DNA of 64,000 bases from Thalassotalea_H castellviae (GTDB lineage: Bacteria > Pseudomonadota > Gammaproteobacteria > Enterobacterales > Alteromonadaceae): the NCBI RefSeq assembly GCF_031846185.1, contig NZ_JAVRIF010000004.1, positions 255,253 to 319,252 of the forward strand. Direction: 5' to 3'. Numbering within the stretch: the first letter of the stretch is position 1; every line of letters starts with the position of its first letter. The notes under the pieces are model-generated. The model was given only the letters and a program-made list of their open reading frames with translations, was not told the origin of the DNA and made no database searches. Both the position numbers and the translations under genes were made by a program. Of the stretch, positions 9,187 to 18,442 are shown piece by piece.

Positions 9187-10662
9187 ATGAGAGCAAAACA
9201 CTTTATTAATGGTCAGTGGCTTGATGCCGAGTCTGATAAATCGTTTACTGTTATCAACCCTGCAACCGAGCAAGTCATTGCCCATTTACCTGCCGGAAAT
9301 AAGCTTGATATAGAAAATGCGGTTTCCGCGGCAAGAACAGCATTTGATAAAGGAAATTGGTCAACATTAACGGGAAAAGAACGTAGTAAATATTTACGTA
9401 AAATAGCTGAAATTATCACGCGTCGCCTGGACGAATTATCTGCACTTGAAGTACTAGATAACGGCAAACCATTTCCTGAAGCAAAATGGGATATTGAAGA
9501 CACAGCAGGTACTTTTGAATTTTACGCTAATCTAGCTGAAGAATTAGATCACAATAATGAAACAGCTATTTCATTATCTGAAGAAGGTTTTAGTTCAAAA
9601 GCGATAAAAGAACCCATCGGAGTTGCTGGGGCGATTATTCCTTGGAATTTTCCAATGTTAATGGCGGCTTGGAAAGTAGCTCCTGCACTTGCTGCAGGCT
9701 GTACTATGGTATTAAAGCCTTCAGAAGTCACTCCTCTAACGGCGCTAGCTTTAGCTGAAATATGCCAAGAAGCAGAATTACCTGCTGGGGTGTTAAACAT
9801 AGTAACAGGCCTTGGCGCTGATGCTGGGCAAGCGTTAGTTGAACACCCTGAAGTAGACAAATTGGCCTTTACCGGTTCAGTACCTACAGGCTCCAAAATT
9901 ATGGCAATGGCAGCTAATAATATCAAAAATGTTAGTTTAGAGCTCGGAGGAAAATCTCCCCTCGTTGTTTTTGAAGATACTGATATTGATAAAGCAGTAG
10001 AATGGATCATGTTCGGTATTTTTTGGAATCAAGGTCAGGTGTGCTCTGCTACTTCACGTGTATTAGTTGCTGAAGAAATATATCCTAAATTATTGGCAAG
10101 ATTAACGCAGGAAGCTGAAAAAATAATTATCGGCAGTGGTGAAACCCATGGCGTACTTTTAGGTCCTTTAGTTAATAGAGCACAATATGACAAAGTATTA
10201 GCTGCAATTGAACGTGGTGTAAAAGAAGGTGCAACATTAGTGTGTGGTGGTGAAAGACCAAACACACATGAAAAAGGCTATTATCTCAAGCCAACTATAT
10301 TAACTGATATGGCCGAAGATAGCTGGATCTGGCAAGAAGAAATATTTGGCCCTGTAGTTTGCATTAAGCCTTTTGAGAATGAGAAACAAGCCATACACAT
10401 GGCCAATAACTCTCGTTTCGGTTTAGCTGCTGCAGTAATGTCAAAAGATTTGACGCGTTGTGATCGTGTAGCAAAGGCATTTCGAGCAGGTATAGTTTGG
10501 GTGAATTGCTCACAACCTACTTTCGTTGAAGCACCTTGGGGAGGCTACAAACAATCGGGTATTGGTCGAGAGCTGGGAGAATGGGGATTAAATAACTATC
10601 TCGAAACTAAACAAATCACCCGTTATGATAGCGAAAAACCTTGGGGTTGGTACCTAAAATAA
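9187..10662 (+). CDS. Aldehyde dehydrogenase (gamma-aminobutyraldehyde / betaine-aldehyde type)
   Basis: NAD(P)-dependent aldehyde dehydrogenase, 491 residues from the ATG at 9187. That start has GAAGGTGGA as ribosome site and gives the normal family N-terminus (MRAKHFINGQWLDAES). Earlier in-frame starts (TTG 9115, ATG 9124) overlap the cupin gene and lack a site. Catalytic residues are Glu252 in SLELGGKSP and Cys286 in NQGQVCSAT; IPWNFP and FTGSVPTG nucleotide-binding motifs are present. Closest in appearance to betaine-aldehyde and aminobutyraldehyde dehydrogenases. Together with the FAD oxidoreductase downstream it probably oxidises the amino-aldehyde made from a polyamine. The exact substrate cannot be read from sequence. 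Confidence 0.88.
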   Translation: MRAKHFINGQWLDAESDKSFTVINPATEQVIAHLPAGNKLDIENAVSAARTAFDKGNWSTLTGKERSKYLRKIAEIITRRLDELSALEVLDNGKPFPEAKWDIEDTAGTFEFYANLAEELDHNNETAISLSEEGFSSKAIKEPIGVAGAIIPWNFPMLMAAWKVAPALAAGCTMVLKPSEVTPLTALALAEICQEAELPAGVLNIVTGLGADAGQALVEHPEVDKLAFTGSVPTGSKIMAMAANNIKNVSLELGGKSPLVVFEDTDIDKAVEWIMFGIFWNQGQVCSATSRVLVAEEIYPKLLARLTQEAEKIIIGSGETHGVLLGPLVNRAQYDKVLAAIERGVKEGATLVCGGERPNTHEKGYYLKPTILTDMAEDSWIWQEEIFGPVVCIKPFENEKQAIHMANNSRFGLAAAVMSKDLTRCDRVAKAFRAGIVWVNCSQPTFVEAPWGGYKQSGIGRELGEWGLNNYLETKQITRYDSEKPWGWYLK

Positions 10663-10745
10663 CGTTAATAAGATGATGCAAATAGTAATAACATCAATAA
10701 ACTGCTCAAGCTATAAGCTTAAGCCGAGAAAATAAAGAGAAGTTT

Positions 10746-12158
10746 ATGCAACAACACCTTGAAGCGTTAAAAGATTCTAAGTTTTGTCCACTGTGGCATG
10801 ATCAGGATGTTCGTCCTGATGTCTTGCCAGCACTAAATGAAAACATTAGCTGTGAATTACTAATAGTGGGTGGTGGATTTACTGGGCTTTGGGCAGCATT
10901 GCAATTAAAAGAACGCCAGCCTGAAGTAGATGTTGTACTTATCGAAAAAACCTTTATATCAGATGGTTCATCAGGGCGTAATGGCGGTTTTTTAAACAGC
11001 ACATTAGCACATGGGGAAAGCAATACTGAGCATCATTTTCCAGGTGAAGCAGATAAGTTATACCAACTTGGTGAGCAAAACCTTGCTGAGTTATTAGCGA
11101 CATTTAAGCGGTACAATATAGACGCACGTTACGAAGAAGTTGGTGAAACAGAAGTTGCGACTAATCAAGGTTCAGTTGACGCATTACGCAAAGACTACGG
11201 AGAAGAAAAAGCGGCGGGCGATAACGTTACTTGGTATAACCAGGATGAGATACAAGCCCAAGTGAATTCTCCTACTTTTCTCGCAGGGTTGTGTCGTCGA
11301 AATGGCAAAAATGGCATTGTTGATCCTGCTCGAATTTGTTGGGGTTTAAAGCGTGTATTGCTTGAACTTGGCGTTCGGATTTTTGAAAATACACCACTTG
11401 ATGAATGTAATCCTCTAGGTAATGATAAAATGCAATCTCTAAGCCTAGGTTTTACAATCACTAGTGATAAAGTATTGATGGCAACCAATGCTTATAAAAA
11501 CCCTATCTCACAAGTTAATCGCGCCACTATTCCTGTTTGGGATTATCAAATTGCGACTGAACCCTTAAATCAAAAGCAACTTGCAGCAATTGGCTGGCAC
11601 AAGTCTCGGCATGCGCTGGGGAATCATGCAAACATGTTCCACTATTATAGGTTTACCCAGGATAATCGAATTACTTGGGGAGGAGGCGGAGCTGTCCGCT
11701 ACTATTTCAATAAAAATACCGATTTTGCAAGCTGTGCAGATATCCCTGAACGCTTTGAACAACTCTCTAAAGAATTTTTTGAAACCTTTCCACAACTTAA
11801 AGGCTTAAAGTTTACTCATAGATGGAGTGGAATTATTGCCACGTCTACTCGTTTTTGTATGGTGCCAGGGGTCACTTATAATGGTCGTTTAGCCTGGGCT
11901 GTGGGTTATACGGGTTTAGGTGTAGGAGCCTCACGTTTTGGGGCTCGTGTTGGTATAGAACTTTTGGGTTATCAACCCAGCGATATTTTAAAGATGCGAT
12001 TTATCACGAAAAAACCTATGCCTTGGGCGCCTGAGCCTTTCCGTTGGTTTGGTGTTAAATTCACTCAAAATGCCTTAGTAAAAGCTGACAAAAATAACGG
12101 CAAAAGAGGCTTATGGTTAAAAATGCTTGATGCGATGAATTTAGGTTTTACCTGTTAA
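10746..12158 (+). CDS. FAD-dependent amine oxidoreductase, PuuB/BauB-like
   Basis: 470-residue protein of the DAO (glycine/D-amino-acid oxidase-like) family. The dinucleotide-binding motif is ELLIVGGGFTGLWAALQL near residues 38-55, followed by SSGRNGGFLNS, the usual site of FAD contact in this family; the C-terminal VGYTGLGVGASRFGAR closes the FAD domain. It has an AAAGAGAAG ribosome site and follows the aldehyde dehydrogenase by 83 bases. An FAD oxidoreductase feeding an aldehyde dehydrogenase fits oxidation of an amine or gamma-glutamyl-amine. It is distinctly diverged from the two 430-residue paralogues at 12468-13760 and 19161-20453 and carries a longer C-terminus. Confidence 0.86.
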   Translation: MQQHLEALKDSKFCPLWHDQDVRPDVLPALNENISCELLIVGGGFTGLWAALQLKERQPEVDVVLIEKTFISDGSSGRNGGFLNSTLAHGESNTEHHFPGEADKLYQLGEQNLAELLATFKRYNIDARYEEVGETEVATNQGSVDALRKDYGEEKAAGDNVTWYNQDEIQAQVNSPTFLAGLCRRNGKNGIVDPARICWGLKRVLLELGVRIFENTPLDECNPLGNDKMQSLSLGFTITSDKVLMATNAYKNPISQVNRATIPVWDYQIATEPLNQKQLAAIGWHKSRHALGNHANMFHYYRFTQDNRITWGGGGAVRYYFNKNTDFASCADIPERFEQLSKEFFETFPQLKGLKFTHRWSGIIATSTRFCMVPGVTYNGRLAWAVGYTGLGVGASRFGARVGIELLGYQPSDILKMRFITKKPMPWAPEPFRWFGVKFTQNALVKADKNNGKRGLWLKMLDAMNLGFTC

Positions 12159-12467
12159 TTTGTCATCTCATTACCACCTGAGGCTAGTACAAGTTGTATT
12201 AGCCTTCTTCAGTAGTCCATATCGCTCATTTTCCGTTTTCAATTACAAGTAAAAAGCTAGATCGTTACATTTCACACTATAGGCTTATATTTATATTTTC
12301 TTGGTTTTTGAATATAGTCAAAGATCCGTGAGCAGAGAGCGTCGTTATTGAACTTATTTTTATTTTGCAGCGCCTAAGTCAATAGCTGACTTTGACGCTG
12401 AGGTAATAATAGAACAACTTCATATTGGTGATATGCTGCTCTGGGGCCCACTTTAGTCAAAGTTCAG
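12159..12467. other. Intergenic region between convergent FAD oxidoreductase genes, 309 bases
   Basis: Apart from the hairpin at 12181-12209 there is no recognised element. The last 120 bases before 12455 are less AT-rich and contain a frame ending in ..IGDMLLWGPL and a stop, too short and without homology to call a gene or relic. Confidence 0.4.
12181..12209 (+). terminator. Probable terminator after the FAD oxidoreductase
   Basis: AGGCTAGTAC and GTATTAGCCT pair almost completely around a short loop, followed by a weak TTCTTC stretch, 22 bases after the stop at 12158. Confidence 0.5.
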
Positions 12468-13760
12468 CTATAGCCCCAATTTATCACGTAAGCCGTAATA
12501 CCAGGCGCCCATTATTACCGCCGGCACTCTAAATAAACGCCCACCTGGAAAGTTGTAATGTGGTAATTGAGCAAATACATCAAAACGTGAACTGTCGCCA
12601 TGAATCGCTTCCGCTAACAATTTACCTGCGAGATGACTGGTATTAACACCATGACCACTATAGCCTTGCGTGTAATATATATTTTCACCGATACGGCCTA
12701 ACTGCGGTAAACGATTTAAGGTTAATAAAAAGTCACCACCCCAAGCATAATCAATTTTATAATCTTTCATCGCAGGAAATATTTTATCCATATGAGGCTT
12801 TAAGAAGCTTTCAATACTGGCAGGATCGCCGCCACCATATGTAACTCCACCACCAAATAATAAGCGGTTATCTGCGGTAATGCGGTAGTAATCAAGTTTA
12901 TAGTTTACATCCTCAACACAATATTGAGATGGAATTAATGATTGTGCAAGCGCCGCAGGTAGTATTTCTGTTGTGACAATTTGTGTACCGCAAGGCATCG
13001 ATTTTTTAGCAAGTTCAGGCTGTAAGTTACCCATGTATGCATTGCCCGCTAACACAAGTTTTTTAGCGGTGACTTGCCCCTGAGCGGTTTTCACAATCAC
13101 AGTTTTATCATTTGAGGCTTTCAATTCTTCTATGTTAAGTACTTTTGACTGCTCAAAAACTTTACCGCCAATTTTTACTAACGCGGCAGCTTCTCCTAAT
13201 GCCAATTTCAATGGATGAATATGACCGCAATGTTCATCTACTAAACCACCAACATAGGCATTGGTATCAACAATGTTTTTAATCGATGATTGATCCACTA
13301 ACGTGAGTTTATCATTACCATAATGCTGCCACAGCTTTTGCTTTTGTTCTAAACCTTTAAGCTGTTTGTCAGTAAAAGCAGCGAAGAATCCACCTTGCTT
13401 ATAATCACAATCAATGTTGTAACGTTTGATCAAGTCACGAATACAGTCGGCGCCTTCAAAGGCCATCCCTCCCAAAGCCTCAGCTGTTTGTAAGCCATAA
13501 TGTTTTTCAATATGATCAATATCACGACTAAAGCTATTCACCAGTTGACCACCATTACGACCTGAAGCACCATAACCTATCTTTGCGCCTTCAAGCAGAA
13601 CCACTTGATAGCCTTTCTCTTGTAATGCGATGGCAGTCGCTAAACCACTATACCCTCCGCCAACAACACAGATATCTGCCGTTAGCGATTCAGCTAATGC
13701 AGGATAATCAACTTCTCTATTGGCCGAAGCAGCATAATATGAGTCAGGATAAACGATCAT
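12468..13760 (-). CDS. puuB: Gamma-glutamylputrescine oxidoreductase-like FAD enzyme (copy 1)
   Basis: 430-residue DAO-family flavoenzyme. FAD motif ADICVVGGGYSGLATAIAL near residues 29-47, GYGASGRNGGQLVNS around 63-77, and C-terminal TQGYSGHGVNTSHLAGKLL. YPDSYYAASAN near the start is the hallmark N-terminus of PuuB-type enzymes. It would oxidise gamma-glutamyl-putrescine (or a related glutamylated polyamine) to the aldehyde. AGAGGT is a good ribosome site for the ATG at 13760. It is divergent from the PuuC-like dehydrogenase that carries out the next step, with AT-rich boxes in the shared promoter region. It has exactly the same length as copy 2 at 19161-20453. Confidence 0.9.
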   Translation of the reverse strand: MIVYPDSYYAASANREVDYPALAESLTADICVVGGGYSGLATAIALQEKGYQVVLLEGAKIGYGASGRNGGQLVNSFSRDIDHIEKHYGLQTAEALGGMAFEGADCIRDLIKRYNIDCDYKQGGFFAAFTDKQLKGLEQKQKLWQHYGNDKLTLVDQSSIKNIVDTNAYVGGLVDEHCGHIHPLKLALGEAAALVKIGGKVFEQSKVLNIEELKASNDKTVIVKTAQGQVTAKKLVLAGNAYMGNLQPELAKKSMPCGTQIVTTEILPAALAQSLIPSQYCVEDVNYKLDYYRITADNRLLFGGGVTYGGGDPASIESFLKPHMDKIFPAMKDYKIDYAWGGDFLLTLNRLPQLGRIGENIYYTQGYSGHGVNTSHLAGKLLAEAIHGDSSRFDVFAQLPHYNFPGGRLFRVPAVIMGAWYYGLRDKLGL

Positions 13761-13775
13761 AGTGACCTCTTTAGC

Positions 13776-13791
13776 GTTTTATATATTGAAC
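13776..13791 (+). promoter_or_regulatory. Putative PuuR-type box, near puuB copy 1
   Basis: GTTTTATATATTGAAC lies 15 bases upstream of the puuB copy 1 start codon. It shares the ATATATTGAA core with the box at 13868 and resembles the E. coli PuuR target (AAAATATAATGAACA, from the literature). A repressor bound here would cover the puuB ribosome site and promoter. Confidence 0.45.
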
Positions 13792-13867
13792 ATTTTGGCA
13801 GTTTATGACATTAAATTAGCAATTGATAGTATATTTTAACCAAATCGTTCAATAAAATTGATTTAGT

Positions 13868-13883
13868 GTAAAATATATTGAAT
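13868..13883 (+). promoter_or_regulatory. Putative PuuR-type box in the puuB/puuC divergent promoter
   Basis: GTAAAATATATTGAAT, 12 of 16 identical to the box at 13776 and to the reverse complement of the one at 19112-19127 over GTAAAATATAT. Centrally placed between the divergent puuB-like and puuC-like genes. Confidence 0.5.
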
Positions 13884-13946
13884 GTTTGGCCGCTTTTAGT
13901 TAATTTAGCTGCACGAGATATAAATCCTTAACTTTAGGAGTCTGTG

Positions 13947-15443
13947 ATGAGCATAAAAGATTTAGCTTACTGGCAGCAACGAGCAGAAACAATATCGATA
14001 GAAGGCCGAGCTTTTATCAATGGACAATATATTGAAGCGGTGAACAAACAAACCTTTGATAGCGTTAGTCCTATTGATAATCGCAAATTAACCAATGTCG
14101 CTTATTGTGAACAGGCGGACGCTGACATAGCTGTAAAGGCTGCTCGTCAGTCATTTGAAAGTGGTGTTTGGTCAAAAGCCGCCCCAGCAAAACGTAAAGC
14201 CGTTCTATTAGCATTTGCTGATTTAATTGAACAACATAAAGAAGAGTTAGCCCTTTTAGAAACATTAGATATGGGCAAGCCTATTGCTGATTCTTTAGCT
14301 GTAGATTTAGCGGGCACACTTCGTTGTATCCGTTGGAGTGCGGAAGCCATAGATAAAATTTATGATGAAGTAGCACCAACACCGGATAATGAATTAGGCA
14401 TGGTTACTCATGAACCCTGTGGTGTGGTTGCTGCAATTGTACCGTGGAATTTTCCTTTGCAAATGGCAAGTTGGAAGCTAGGACCTGCACTCGCCGCCGG
14501 CAATAGTGTCATTTTGAAGCCCTCAGAGAAATCTCCGTTAACCGCGATTAAATTAGCTGCTTTAGCAAAAGAAGCGGGGATCCCTGATGGGGTATTAAAT
14601 GTTTTGCCCGGCTATGGACATATTATTGGTAAAGCCCTTGCTCTACATATGGACATTGATACGCTGGTCTTCACTGGCTCTACTGCGATTGCAAAACAAC
14701 TAATGATCTACGCTGGCGAGTCAAATATGAAACGTGTATGGAGTGAAGCAGGCGGTAAAAGTCCCAATATTGTTTTTGCAGACGCCCCTAATTTGGATGA
14801 GGCGGCACAAGCTGCAGCTGGCGCTTTTTGCTTTAATCAAGGGGAAGTTTGTACCGCAGGAACACGTTTATTAGTTGAAGCGAGTATAAAAGATGAATTT
14901 ATCGCTAAAGTAGTCAACGCAGTCAAAACTTGGGTGCCAGGAAACCCGTTAGATCCAAAGACCAATGTCGGTGCCATTGTTGATCAAACCCAATATAAAC
15001 GCATATTGAACTATATCTCCATCGGTAAAGAACAAGGAGCTAAGCTCAGTATTGGCGGAGAAGCTGTTGAGCCAATTGAAAACGGTTACTACATTAGCCC
15101 TACAGTATTCTCTGATGTGAACAACAATATGGATATTGCCCAAGAGGAGATATTTGGCTCAGTACTTTCAGTGATCACTTTTAATGATGAAGAAGAAGCT
15201 GTTGCAATTGCTAATGATACCCCTTATGGCTTAGCTGCAGGTATTTGGACATCAAACTTTTCACGTGCACATAAAATGGCAAAAGCCATTCGAGCAGGCT
15301 CTGTTTGGGTTAACCAGTGGGATGGTGGAGATATGACCGCACCATTTGGCGGCTTTAAACAGTCAGGTAATGGTCGAGATAAATCACATCATGCTTTTAG
15401 TAAATACACAGAAATTAAAGCAACTTGGATGAAGCTTAACTAG
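13947..15443 (+). CDS. puuC: Gamma-glutamyl-gamma-aminobutyraldehyde dehydrogenase-like
   Basis: 498-residue aldehyde dehydrogenase. The ATG at 13947 has TAGGAG six bases upstream and is preferred to the GTG three bases earlier. Catalytic Glu267 lies in VWSEAGGKSPN and Cys302 in NQGEVCTAG; both, and the N-terminal DLAYWQQRAETISIEGRAFING, match PuuC/AldH-type enzymes. It oxidises gamma-glutamyl-aminobutyraldehyde to the acid, the step after PuuB and before PuuD. Divergent from puuB copy 1 and ended by a strong terminator, so it is probably monocistronic. Related omega-aminoaldehydes are possible additional substrates. Confidence 0.9.
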   Translation: MSIKDLAYWQQRAETISIEGRAFINGQYIEAVNKQTFDSVSPIDNRKLTNVAYCEQADADIAVKAARQSFESGVWSKAAPAKRKAVLLAFADLIEQHKEELALLETLDMGKPIADSLAVDLAGTLRCIRWSAEAIDKIYDEVAPTPDNELGMVTHEPCGVVAAIVPWNFPLQMASWKLGPALAAGNSVILKPSEKSPLTAIKLAALAKEAGIPDGVLNVLPGYGHIIGKALALHMDIDTLVFTGSTAIAKQLMIYAGESNMKRVWSEAGGKSPNIVFADAPNLDEAAQAAAGAFCFNQGEVCTAGTRLLVEASIKDEFIAKVVNAVKTWVPGNPLDPKTNVGAIVDQTQYKRILNYISIGKEQGAKLSIGGEAVEPIENGYYISPTVFSDVNNNMDIAQEEIFGSVLSVITFNDEEEAVAIANDTPYGLAAGIWTSNFSRAHKMAKAIRAGSVWVNQWDGGDMTAPFGGFKQSGNGRDKSHHAFSKYTEIKATWMKLN

Positions 15444-15470
15444 TTTTTCTTAATCTACCGATGTTAATTT

Positions 15471-15513
15471 AAGTGCTTACTCATCAATAATGAGCAAGCA
15501 CTTTTGTTTTTTG
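15471..15513 (+). terminator. Rho-independent terminator after puuC
   Basis: AAGTGCTTACTCAT pairs with ATGAGCAAGCACTT around CAATA, followed by TTGTTTTTTG. Starts 28 bases after the stop. Confidence 0.85.
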
Positions 15514-15810
15514 TAAAAAAAATAAAACGATTTCGTACTGCTGAACAATTTATTCACCATACAAACCAACCCTTCAGACCAAACAATAAAACCATTATTT
15601 AACAACATACTAGACCAACAACCCCCTACTTCCCTATGTCAACAGTAAATTATTCTCAACACGGTGGCGAATAAAAATTACACAAATATGCGTTTTTTGT
15701 TTGATTTATTTTACACGGTATGTATTATCGATAATAACAAAACAATAAAAACGCCTAAGAGCTACCCTTCTGAAGGTGATTACTAACATTAATAGGGAAA
15801 GTAGAAGTCT
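15514..15810. other. Upstream region of the second TonB receptor
   Basis: AT-rich leader of about 300 bases without a coding frame. It holds a loose inverted repeat, GCGTTTTTTGTTTG near 15690 and AAAACAATAAAAACGC ending near 15754, that brackets a TTATCGATAATAA palindrome. These could be regulator sites or an RNA leader structure for the receptor gene. AGGGAAAG precedes the receptor ATG. Confidence 0.4.
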
Positions 15811-18267
15811 ATGAATTATCGTAAATCATTACTCGCACTAACGGTGTCATCCATTTTAACCAATTCTGGGGTAATCGCAGCAGAACAAGCTAATGATGAA
15901 AGCTCAGTCGAAAAAAAAGCTAAGACTGATTATGAAGTTATTGTCGTTACACAAAAAAGAGTACAAACACTGAGAGATGTACCTGTCTCAGTAAGTGCCT
16001 TTGGTGAAGATTTCATTAATGACTTCAATGTAACCAATGCGGTTGACTTAGCTAAATATACCCCTGGTTTAAATGGTGGTAGTGATAACGACAGTTACAT
16101 AGATACCATTGGTATTCGTGGGATTACAACTGCAGATTACGGCATAGGTGGTGATGCCTCAATTGGTTTGTATTTAGATGGTGTTTATCAAGGTCGAAGT
16201 GGTGGCTCACTTTCTAGCTTTTTTGATATGTCACGTGTAGAGGTAGCTAAAGGACCACAAGGTACTCTCTTTGGCCGAAATGCGGCTTCAGGTGCTATTA
16301 GTATGTATACCAATGAAGCTATTGACGACACAGAAGGAAGTATCGACTTTGGCATTGGTAGTGACAACATGATGGAAGTCACTGGCGTATATAATACAAC
16401 ACTAAGTGATAATGCTTTTATCCGTATTGCAGGCTACCACCAGTCACAAGACAGTTATATTGATAATAATGTCGGCGGTACTTTACGCGATAAAGAAGTT
16501 GACGCGTTTCGAGTCAATTTTACTTACGACGGTTGGCAAGACAGCTTATTGAAAGTAAGTGTTAATTACGAAGATCGTGACATGGATGGCGGCGTTTGGC
16601 GCTCAATTTGGACTGAAGGCGATAAGCGAGCTGTATCAAGTGATTTAGGCGAGGAAGGTCACGATATTGCTGAAGTCTTTGCTACTACGGTTGATTTTAC
16701 TCATGAATTTGACAGCGTCACTTTCTTTTCTCAAACAGCGATTAAAAGCAATGAATGGAATTATTTAGAAGATTACGATGGTACCGCTATGCCATTAGGT
16801 AATTATTCTCAAAATGATGACAATGAATACATGAGCCAAGAATTTAGAATTACCTCAAATACTGATTCAGATATATTTTGGTTTATTGGGGTGAATGTCT
16901 ACGAAGAAAAAGTAAAATCTTACTTTTACAATGGTTATGACGATGATGCATTTTGTGCACAATTACCTAATTTAGAAGAATGGGAGCAACCACTAGATTC
17001 TCATACTAGCCAACCAGAAAATTACTATACCGATTGTCATGAATTTATGGTTGATGGTTGGTTTGGTTTAGATCCTGTTTACGATGCAGAAATAATTGCA
17101 GAGCTTGTTGAATACGGAGAAATTCCTGCTCCAGGTGCCGGCGTAAAGGGTATGCGTGAAGAAGTTTTTGCTCGTGGTACAAACTCAGGTTATGGCATTT
17201 ATGGTGACGTAACATGGTCAATGTCTAAGGCAACTGACATTACCATTGGCGGCCGTTACTCTTATGATAAAAAAGAATTCGCGCTAAACCTTCCTGAGCC
17301 TGATGGCTGGTTAGGACATTATTGGTTAGTGGGCGGACATACCGACGGAGAGTGGCTTGACGCTGAACAAGATTGGTCAGAGTTTACTCCGCGTGTCGCA
17401 CTGAGCCATCAACTTAATGAAGATGTCAATCTTTACGCTAACTACTCCCGAGGTTACAAAGCAGGTGGTTACAATACCTTCGCCTTCAATCTTGATTATA
17501 AAGATTGGACCGGTTGGGATGTAGATGAAGAATGGTTTAGTGGAGAGCCTGATGGTGTAATTGATGAAATAGATGAAGGCTTTTGGTTGTCAGAATTATA
17601 CGGTGGTGCAATTCCACAAGGCTCTGAATTAGCAAGCTTTGAGCCTGAAATTGTTGATAGCTATGAGATAGGCTTAAAAGGTGACTTTTTTGATAACTCA
17701 GTAAAGGTCAATATTGGCGCGTATTTTTATGATTACCAAGATTTCCAAGGGCAGTTTGCTCAAAATGGTGGGGCAGTAATTAAAAACATTGGTCAAGCGG
17801 AAGGTAAGGGTGTTGAGTTTGACGTGACCTACCTGCCAACAGACAATTTAAGGTTATTTATTGCTACGGCGATACAAGATTCAGAAGTAAAAGAGGGTGA
17901 AGGTTTAAGTGGTGAATCTTTAGTGGGTAAAAAATTATCGACTCCAGATGTAACCTTTAGCTTTTTGGGAAGTTATTATTGGGCTAGTGAAGATGATTAT
18001 GATTTTACGGCACAACTTTCTTATACTTGGCAAAGTGAAACAATGGGTGAAGAGTTTATGAATGGAAGCGAAATTTATGCACTTGACTCTTATGGCTTAA
18101 TTGGTGCGCAATTTAGTGTCGAAAAGAACCGTTGGAAGTTATCAGCTTATATTGATAATTTAACCGATGAAGAATACTACGACGCGAGTGTTGCAGATAC
18201 AGGTATTAGCAACTTTGGCATTGGCCGCGGCATCAATGGCGGCATAAACGTTAAATACTCTTTCTAA
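15811..18267 (+). CDS. TonB-dependent receptor (paralogue of the receptor at the left edge)
   Basis: 818 residues, complete. Signal peptide about 1-24 (MNYRKSLLALTVSSILTNSG..AA), TonB-box-like YEVIVVTQKR near 47, plug domain to about 190 (GTLFGRNAASGAISMYTNE), then a barrel ending KYSF. It belongs to the FecA/CirA-type family common in marine Alteromonadales and takes up an unknown ligand across the outer membrane using TonB energy. An acidic stretch around residues 569-605 (DVDEEWFSGEPDGVIDEIDE) is absent from the left-edge paralogue. The position between puuC and the puuR/puuB pair suggests a polyamine-containing or amine ligand; no inner-membrane partner is visible. Confidence 0.94.
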   Translation: MNYRKSLLALTVSSILTNSGVIAAEQANDESSVEKKAKTDYEVIVVTQKRVQTLRDVPVSVSAFGEDFINDFNVTNAVDLAKYTPGLNGGSDNDSYIDTIGIRGITTADYGIGGDASIGLYLDGVYQGRSGGSLSSFFDMSRVEVAKGPQGTLFGRNAASGAISMYTNEAIDDTEGSIDFGIGSDNMMEVTGVYNTTLSDNAFIRIAGYHQSQDSYIDNNVGGTLRDKEVDAFRVNFTYDGWQDSLLKVSVNYEDRDMDGGVWRSIWTEGDKRAVSSDLGEEGHDIAEVFATTVDFTHEFDSVTFFSQTAIKSNEWNYLEDYDGTAMPLGNYSQNDDNEYMSQEFRITSNTDSDIFWFIGVNVYEEKVKSYFYNGYDDDAFCAQLPNLEEWEQPLDSHTSQPENYYTDCHEFMVDGWFGLDPVYDAEIIAELVEYGEIPAPGAGVKGMREEVFARGTNSGYGIYGDVTWSMSKATDITIGGRYSYDKKEFALNLPEPDGWLGHYWLVGGHTDGEWLDAEQDWSEFTPRVALSHQLNEDVNLYANYSRGYKAGGYNTFAFNLDYKDWTGWDVDEEWFSGEPDGVIDEIDEGFWLSELYGGAIPQGSELASFEPEIVDSYEIGLKGDFFDNSVKVNIGAYFYDYQDFQGQFAQNGGAVIKNIGQAEGKGVEFDVTYLPTDNLRLFIATAIQDSEVKEGEGLSGESLVGKKLSTPDVTFSFLGSYYWASEDDYDFTAQLSYTWQSETMGEEFMNGSEIYALDSYGLIGAQFSVEKNRWKLSAYIDNLTDEEYYDASVADTGISNFGIGRGINGGINVKYSF

Positions 18268-18304
18268 TAAATTACTAGGCGGAAACCTCCCACCGCTGAA
18301 ATTT

Positions 18305-18338
18305 AAGGCCTTTATCGTTTAGATAAAGGCCTTTTTAT
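18305..18338 (+). terminator. Rho-independent terminator after the TonB receptor
   Basis: AAGGCCTTTATC and GATAAAGGCCTT form a 12-bp perfect stem with a five-base loop, followed by TTTTATTA. Confidence 0.9.
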
Positions 18339-18442
18339 TACCGCCTAAAAAGGTACTTATCAACCTCATCAAAAGAATGCCCAGCGAAAAAAACTCAATG
18401 GATTTTCATCTATTGAGTTTTAACAAGGAAAATAAGCAGAAA

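Noticed and set aside
9549..10010. 153-residue minus-strand frame opposite an aldehyde dehydrogenase
   Set aside because: Antisense shadow, composition biased by the real gene; no start signal.
12331..12456. Short frame ending IGDMLLWGPL between converging FAD oxidoreductase genes
   Set aside because: Only about 33 codons after a stop, no ribosome site, and no resemblance to a neighbour; unlike the 20.5 kb relic there is no ordered match to any gene here.
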